Source: Erythrobasidium yunnanense
Lineage: Eukaryota; Basidiomycota; Cystobasidiomycetes; Erythrobasidiales; Erythrobasidiaceae
Direction: 5' to 3'
Length of the DNA: 64,000 nt
Assembly: GCA_001600175.1 (NCBI GenBank)
Contig: BCJC01000007.1
Span: 1,691,129-1,755,128, forward strand
The notes beneath the pieces are model-generated. The model had not been told where the DNA came from, did no database searches, and saw nothing but the letters and a program-made list of their open reading frames with translations. Below are positions 58,934 to 64,000 of this stretch, in pieces. Made by a program: the position numbers and the translations under genes. Each line of letters opens with the position of its first letter. Position 1 is the first letter of the stretch.

Positions 58934-60139
58934 ATGGCAAGAAACGCTGCGCAGCTCGTTCTGAGCAATAAAGATCTCGTTCACATGATCCTAGAATGTA
59001 CGGGCACGGAGAATGAAGGGCTTTTGGACGAAGACGAGGAATATTTCCTTGCACAATTCGTTCTGGTCAACAAGGTCTTCTATGCGGTTGGAATTGCATA
59101 TCTCTATCGATACATCTATATCTGGAGAGTAGACTGTGAAGATACCATCCCACGCAATTCATACGCTGTGCGGCTTCGGGGCCTTCAAGAGAACAGCACT
59201 CTAGCGTCTCAGGTCCGGTCACTCGAGGCGAATGCAGTGACCACAGAGCAGCTCAATGTACTCCTGTTTCATATGCCTCACGTGGACGACCTACGCTGGA
59301 GACCGCTCGCCCTTCAGCCAGGTCCCCTCAAACACCTTCCGACACTTCCCAAATCGCTAGAGACGCTAAACCTCACAAACTTCATTCCTTCTCACGAAGA
59401 ATATTGGGAGGAGGAAGACCCGGCATACACATACGACTGTCGAGCCCTAGCGCAAATGGTGTTCTCTCCTTCATCCGCCATAAAGCATTTTGATAGTGAG
59501 GATCTCTCTTTCAGAGAGCTTCTAGCTGTAGTTGAATATGGAGGCGATAGGCTGGATAGTATATCGATCAACATTAGGTACAAAGGGCAGCCGGACGCAG
59601 ACGAGGAGAGAGAGGAGAGAGAAGAAGAGTCGCCAGAGGATTGGCCTCGGCTGTTCAAGCCCTTGTCAAACCTGAAATCCTTAACTGTCTCTGGAAACCT
59701 CTCCGGTAGCGATCTACAACAGCTTCCCCCTTCTATCCAAGATCTAGAGGTGTGCTTGCATCCGCACGTGCTTCTCGAGCTGGCTATTAAGCTTCGCGAT
59801 CCATTATGGCTTCCAAACCTGCAGCATATCCCTTACATAGGTTTCGAGATGTTTTTTCCAGAGCAACTAGAAGCTTTGGCTGCTCGCCCTACCCGTAGCG
59901 AAGTTTTGGAGCTTGCAGACATTACCGTCGCTGCACTTCGCGAGAGACCTTTGATGGCCAAGTATGCATCGCAAAAAGCCTGGGGAGACGAGTTTCGGTC
60001 CGCGGTGGCCGAACACTGTAGTAGGGGAAATTATGGCGCACGAATCATACAGGTTCCTCAGCTTCACAATGATATAGATGAAGGGGACACGGATGAGCAG
60101 GATGAGACGGGATCGGACATAGAATCTGAGGAGCAATAG
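58934..60139 (+). CDS. F-box-like / LRR-like protein, tandem copy 1
   Basis: Intronless, 401 residues. It starts MARNAAQLVLSNKDLVHMIL; an F-box-like second helix follows (FVLVNKVFYAVGIAYLYRYI). Leucine-rich stretches with irregular spacing are then seen (SLETLNLTNF, NLKSLTVSGNLSGSDLQQLP, LPPSIQDLEVCL), then LRDPLWLPNLQHIPYI and an acidic C-terminal tail (DEGDTDEQDETGSDIESEEQ). It is the most divergent of four tandem relatives to the right. F-box proteins are substrate adaptors of SCF ubiquitin ligases; the assignment rests on helix pattern only, so a plain LRR-like protein is possible. Confidence 0.7.
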   Translation: MARNAAQLVLSNKDLVHMILECTGTENEGLLDEDEEYFLAQFVLVNKVFYAVGIAYLYRYIYIWRVDCEDTIPRNSYAVRLRGLQENSTLASQVRSLEANAVTTEQLNVLLFHMPHVDDLRWRPLALQPGPLKHLPTLPKSLETLNLTNFIPSHEEYWEEEDPAYTYDCRALAQMVFSPSSAIKHFDSEDLSFRELLAVVEYGGDRLDSISINIRYKGQPDADEEREEREEESPEDWPRLFKPLSNLKSLTVSGNLSGSDLQQLPPSIQDLEVCLHPHVLLELAIKLRDPLWLPNLQHIPYIGFEMFFPEQLEALAARPTRSEVLELADITVAALRERPLMAKYASQKAWGDEFRSAVAEHCSRGNYGARIIQVPQLHNDIDEGDTDEQDETGSDIESEEQ

Positions 60140-60314
60140 CTGTTGGGTAAGATCGTCTCGCTTACTCGTTGATCAAAGCGCGTCTTCTTACACGCACCCT
60201 GGAGTAATATTACTGGAACGTACAAGTCATATATTTTGACCAGTGGGATCGCCTAGGACTTTGCATGTTGTAGCCATGATCGCGGCTTGCCCTCGCTGGG
60301 ACTGGCTGTAAATC

Positions 60315-61388
60315 ATGGCATCAGGCAGAGCCAACTTACCCTCATCGTCTATGACCAGGAATGCTGCACAGATCGCACTGAGCAACCCTGATCTCGTTCA
60401 TATACTTCTGAGCCTTATCTACGAAAAAGACATCTACAAGGAAAAGGTGCTTGCTCGACTCGTCCGTACCAACAAGACGTTCTATGCGGCTGGAATTCCT
60501 CTACTCTATCAAAGTATCTACCTCGGCCGGCTTTCCAGTCCTGTGCGCCTGCGATGTCTGGAGCAGAACACCAGTCTTGGTCTTCACGTTCGCAGGCTGC
60601 ACGCTGCAGCGGTGTCCGTTGAGCAATTGGACCAAGTTCTTCGACATCTGCCGTCTCTCACATCCCTGAACTGGGAGCCTTTGGCATCCTGCGGCGGGAT
60701 TATCAGGCGCCTTCCATCTTTACCGGAATCCCTTGAGAGTTTGAGTGTCATGAGGATGGATCTCGCAGATAGAGTCTATCGGTATGACTTGGAGGCCTTG
60801 AAGGCAATGGTCGCTCCATTGCGCAAGCTCGACAGCTTGATCGCGCAAGACTTCAATCTACATGAGATCCTGGCAGTCTTGCAAGCGGGAGGCAAGAATT
60901 TGGCTACTCTATTCATAGATAGGACGTACGAACGTAGGGCAGGCATGTTGGAAGCGGCATGCTGGCCGTTGATCTTCGACTCTCTACCCGCCGTTCGGTC
61001 ACTTGCGGTCTTCGCGGATTGTCCTGCGAGCGCTCTCAGTCGTCTACCACCCTCTGTGGAGAAATTGATTCTCCACGGACTCGACCCAACAGCCATTCTA
61101 GAAGTAACCCGCCGCTTGAAAGAGCCAGACTGGCTTCCCAGATTGAACTCGTTACCTACTCTAGGGTCCGTCAAGTGGAACATACAGAATGCAGACCGAT
61201 ACGGATACGATTATCTAGACGCGCTTCCTTCCAAGCGCGAGGCAAGCGAATTGGCGGCGGAAGCTATAGCTGCTTTTCGCGAGCGGCAGTCAGGAATGAC
61301 GATTACGGAACGAGACGTTCGCGACTTCCATGACGAGGTACTCGCAGCCAGTAAAGACAGAGTCGCTCGGCAATGGCAGTTAAGCTAG
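60315..61388 (+). CDS. F-box-like / LRR-like protein, tandem copy 2
   Basis: Intronless, 357 residues from the first ATG; the start shared with its relatives is the ATG at 60351 (MTRNAAQIALSNPDLVHILL), which gives 345. F-box-like segment LVRTNKTFYAAGIPLLYQSI, then RLRCLEQNTSLGLHVRRL, QLDQVLRHLPSLTSLNWEPL, LPSLPESLESL, CWPLIFDSLPAVRSLAVFA, LPPSVEKLILHGLDP and RRLKEPDWLPRLNSLPTL. No acidic tail. Function unknown beyond the F-box-like pattern. Confidence 0.7.
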   Translation: MASGRANLPSSSMTRNAAQIALSNPDLVHILLSLIYEKDIYKEKVLARLVRTNKTFYAAGIPLLYQSIYLGRLSSPVRLRCLEQNTSLGLHVRRLHAAAVSVEQLDQVLRHLPSLTSLNWEPLASCGGIIRRLPSLPESLESLSVMRMDLADRVYRYDLEALKAMVAPLRKLDSLIAQDFNLHEILAVLQAGGKNLATLFIDRTYERRAGMLEAACWPLIFDSLPAVRSLAVFADCPASALSRLPPSVEKLILHGLDPTAILEVTRRLKEPDWLPRLNSLPTLGSVKWNIQNADRYGYDYLDALPSKREASELAAEAIAAFRERQSGMTITERDVRDFHDEVLAASKDRVARQWQLS

Positions 61389-61576
61389 TAAAAGGATGGA
61401 GAACAGACGGAGCCAGCTTCCATAATGCATTGCGAGACAAACAAAATACGTGTAGCTAGTATCAATATGTCTGTATAGCTTGAACGCATTCTCGATAATG
61501 TGCGGCGCTATTGGGTTGGTTCTTTTCGAACTGGTTTTCTCTTACCATCGCCCTGAGGCAGCTGCCTTGATGCAGC

Positions 61577-62698
61577 ATGACAAGAAGTGCTGCTCAAGCT
61601 GTGCTCAGTAATTCAGACATCCTCAATCTCATCTTCGCAGAAGCTTGCGAGATCGTATACAGCAAAGAAAGGCTCCTCTTCTCGCTCGTTCAAGTCAGCA
61701 AGCCGTTCTATCAAGCTGGAATATCTCTTCTCTATCGCTCCATCGAACTCAGCCGTTCCTATCCTCCCAACCCCATCACTTCCTACGCCATTCGTCTTCG
61801 ATGTATGCAGGAGAATAGCACTCTGGGGCGTCATGTCAAACGGCTAGCAGCGTTTTCGATGACTGTCGACCAGCTGGACAAGTTCCTTACTTATCTACCG
61901 TCCCTCAACTCCCTGTACTGGGAGCCCTTGGCGTTACAGCGCGGCATCTTGAATCACCTTCCAAGGCTACCTGAGACTTTGGAAACCCTGCAACTTTTAA
62001 CTCCAAGTCCTGAAGATGCAATATACAGATACAGCCCGGAAGCCCTAAGCTTGATGATGTCCCCTCTACGAAATCTGAAGAATCTGGTCGCCCAAGATCT
62101 CATTCTACCCGAGCTCCGCTCAGCGCTATCAGTTGCTGGCAAGCAATTGGAAACGTTGACTATCGACAGAACTCACAAACTCAAGGCAAGTGCAGAGGAG
62201 GAAGAATGCTGGCCAGACATCTTCGATTCAGTACCGGCTTTGCGGGTGCTTGCTATATTTGCGATGTTACCTGAAAGCACTGTCAGGCGGCTACCAGCCT
62301 CTGTGGAGAGAATGCTTGTACAGGGGCTGGAGCCACCCGCTCTGTTGGAAATCGTTCGGAGCTTGGAAGACCCGGCCTGGCTTCCCAACCTGAAATCTTT
62401 ACCTGTGCTTGATGGGTACGACTACCGACCTGAGATCGCACAGCTCTACGGACACAGCTACTTCGCAGCGCTTCCGTCTGCAGCCGAGGTGCAGCTTTGG
62501 GCAAAAGAGGCAATCGCTGCGTTCCGCTCGCGCGCCGAAGTGCAAGAGAGCGGTGTCTCGAAGTGGGATGCAGCAGTGTTCTGTGAGCAGGTCACGAAGA
62601 CTTTTGAAGAGATTGAGGCATGGCAGTGGCAGGCACAGGAGGACGAGGAGGACGAGGATGAAACAACCAATTCAGACGAGGAGGCATGGGAGGAATGA
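61577..62698 (+). CDS. F-box-like / LRR-like protein, tandem copy 3
   Basis: Intronless, 373 residues. It starts MTRSAAQAVLSNSDILNLIF. F-box-like LVQVSKPFYQAGISLLYRSI is followed by YAIRLRCMQENSTLGRHVKR, QLDKFLTYLPSLNSLYWEPL, LPRLPETLETL, ECWPDIFDSVPALRVLAIFA, LPASVERMLVQGLEP and RSLEDPAWLPNLKSLPVL. It ends with an acidic tail (DEEDEDETTNSDEEAWEE) like copy 1. Closest by eye to copy 4, sharing long DNA stretches (for example around EEEECWPDIFDSVPAL). Confidence 0.72.
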   Translation: MTRSAAQAVLSNSDILNLIFAEACEIVYSKERLLFSLVQVSKPFYQAGISLLYRSIELSRSYPPNPITSYAIRLRCMQENSTLGRHVKRLAAFSMTVDQLDKFLTYLPSLNSLYWEPLALQRGILNHLPRLPETLETLQLLTPSPEDAIYRYSPEALSLMMSPLRNLKNLVAQDLILPELRSALSVAGKQLETLTIDRTHKLKASAEEEECWPDIFDSVPALRVLAIFAMLPESTVRRLPASVERMLVQGLEPPALLEIVRSLEDPAWLPNLKSLPVLDGYDYRPEIAQLYGHSYFAALPSAAEVQLWAKEAIAAFRSRAEVQESGVSKWDAAVFCEQVTKTFEEIEAWQWQAQEDEEDEDETTNSDEEAWEE

Positions 62699-62991
62699 AT
62701 TTCACATACATAGATCATATCGCATATAGCTATAGCTAGCAAAGGCAGCAGATTCGGCAGTATTATTCAAGTGCTCGTAGCGTTCATGGCAACTTCCGTC
62801 ACCTATCGCTTGTCCCGTGAAGATGCGATAGAGACCTCACCAGTGGGGAAGAATAGACGATAAGGGGGCTACCAGCTCATCACATTCGTCATATACTCGC
62901 GATAACTATAGCAGCGTGTTGGCGACTACACCTATGTCCAATTCTTGCAAACCGGCGGCTCTACCTGCGCATCGACGTGCACTCGATACTC

Positions 62992-64000
62992 ATGACCAGA
63001 AGCGCTGCTCAAGCTGTGCTCAATAATGCTGATCTGGTCCATCTCGTCCTCGACTTGGTTTGTAGAAAGGTGTCCAGCAAGAACAGGAGGCTCGCCAGAC
63101 TCATACGTGTCAACAAGGCGTTCTATGCCGCTGGAATATCTCGACTCTATCAGACTATCTGTCCTGACCGCTCTTCGTATGCTATTCTCCTTCAAGGCCT
63201 GCAAGGAAACAGCAGTCCTGGGTCCCATGTCAGAAAGCTAGAGGCGTTGTCGATGACTCTCGACCAGCTGGACGAGCTCCTTACTTACCTACCGTCCCTT
63301 ACCTTCTTGTCGTTGGCGCTACCGCGCGGCACGATCAACCACATTCCAAGGCTCCCTGCGACCGTGAAAACTCTGGAAATTCAGAGTGGTTATCTACAAA
63401 TTCAAGATGCAGGACACAAGTACAGTCCGAAAGCCTTAAGCTTGATGGTGTCTCCTCTTCGGAGTCTCGAGAACCTGCTGTCTCGATACTTACATCTCTG
63501 CGATCTTCGCGCAATTCTACTCGTCAGCGGCAAGCGACTGGATACGTTGAGCATTTTCCGGGTGCAGCCAAGCGCAGAGGAGGAAGAATGCTGGCCAGAC
63601 ATATTCGACTCAGTACCAGCTCTGCGGGTCCTTGGTATGCTCGCGATGACACCTGCAAGTATTGTCAGTCGTCTTCCAGATTCTCTAGAGAGCTTGGTTC
63701 TGTCTGCAGTGCTGCGACCCACGCTTTTGGAGATACTTCGGAGTTTGAAGGATCCGGCTTGGCTTCCCAATCTGAGATTATTACCCAGACTTTTCAGATT
63801 CGATCTCACATCAGAGACCGCACAGAATTATGAATACAGCTACCCTGCAGCGAACACGACTGCAGTGGAGGTGCTTCTTCTGGCAAAGGAGGCAATTGAT
63901 GCATTCTGCCGGCGGGCCGACGTACAAGCGAGCGAGGTCTCAGAGCAGGATGCATCAACATTCTGTCAGCAGGTCGTAAGGGTTCACAATCAGATCGAAA
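62992..64000 (+). CDS. F-box-like / LRR-like protein, tandem copy 4 (runs off the window)
   Basis: An open frame of at least 336 codons starts at the ATG MTRSAAQAVLNNADLVHLVL and has no stop before the window edge, so the C-terminus is missing. F-box-like LIRVNKAFYAAGISRLYQTI is followed by YAILLQGLQGNSSPGSHVRK, QLDELLTYLPSLTFLSLALP, ECWPDIFDSVPALRVLGMLA, LPDSLESLVLSAVL and RSLKDPAWLPNLRLLPRL. Relative to copy 3 it lacks the W-E-P-L block and shows more changes in the leucine positions, but the frame is intact. Confidence 0.72.
   Translation, partial: MTRSAAQAVLNNADLVHLVLDLVCRKVSSKNRRLARLIRVNKAFYAAGISRLYQTICPDRSSYAILLQGLQGNSSPGSHVRKLEALSMTLDQLDELLTYLPSLTFLSLALPRGTINHIPRLPATVKTLEIQSGYLQIQDAGHKYSPKALSLMVSPLRSLENLLSRYLHLCDLRAILLVSGKRLDTLSIFRVQPSAEEEECWPDIFDSVPALRVLGMLAMTPASIVSRLPDSLESLVLSAVLRPTLLEILRSLKDPAWLPNLRLLPRLFRFDLTSETAQNYEYSYPAANTTAVEVLLLAKEAIDAFCRRADVQASEVSEQDASTFCQQVVRVHNQIE

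Overview
The window is nuclear chromosomal DNA of a filamentous or dimorphic fungus, most likely a basidiomycete. Almost every gene is cut by many 45-90 bp introns with GT..AG ends and CTNAC-like branch sites. The gene set (USP7-type Ubp15, B56, zuotin, Set1, NADPH nitrate reductase, a fused siroheme synthase, synaptojanin, a steryl-glucosidase-like GH5) is fungal throughout. Genes are dense, both strands are used, and no transposon, rRNA, tRNA or CRISPR array was recognised. I could not place the lineage below phylum from sequence alone. Coordinates of spliced genes are gene spans; exon lists in the evidence were derived by matching reading phase, splice dinucleotides and family conservation.

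Layout. 0.5-3.1 kb: a polytopic membrane protein on the minus strand. 3.2-20.1 kb: four conserved housekeeping or regulatory genes in a row on the plus strand (deubiquitinase UBP15, PP2A B56 subunit RTS1, ribosome-associated J-protein ZUO1, histone H3K4 methyltransferase SET1). 20.5-21.8 kb: a secreted intradiol dioxygenase. 21.9-23.5 kb: a non-coding repeat island (palindromes and two 13-bp minisatellites) and a doubtful gene. 23.6-27.9 kb: an MFS transporter and a membrane-anchored histidine acid phosphatase with microexons. 28.1-34.1 kb: nitrate reductase and a siroheme synthase, divergently transcribed from a shared 537 bp region. 34.2-41.7 kb: leucyl-tRNA synthetase, mitochondrial ribosomal protein uS11m and an aromatic/2-aminoadipate aminotransferase, the last two sharing a 71 bp divergent promoter. 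41.9-48.4 kb: synaptojanin-type phosphoinositide phosphatase and a GH5 glycosidase. 48.6-50.9 kb: two secreted proteins. 51.4-53.8 kb: a second polytopic membrane protein and an OPA3-family mitochondrial protein. 54.1-56.3 kb: a tandem pair of unknown intronless paralogues. 56.7-58.7 kb: mitochondrial uL3m and a DUF938-type methyltransferase. 58.9-64.0 kb: four tandem, intronless F-box-like/LRR-like paralogues, the last running off the window.

Functional connections. Nitrate reductase makes nitrite, whose reduction needs the siroheme made by the divergent neighbour, so that pair is a plausible co-regulated unit, although no nitrate transporter or nitrite reductase is present here. The 48-64 kb part mixes core mitochondrial genes with fast-evolving secreted, membrane and tandem-duplicated families of unknown role, and is the accessory half of the window.
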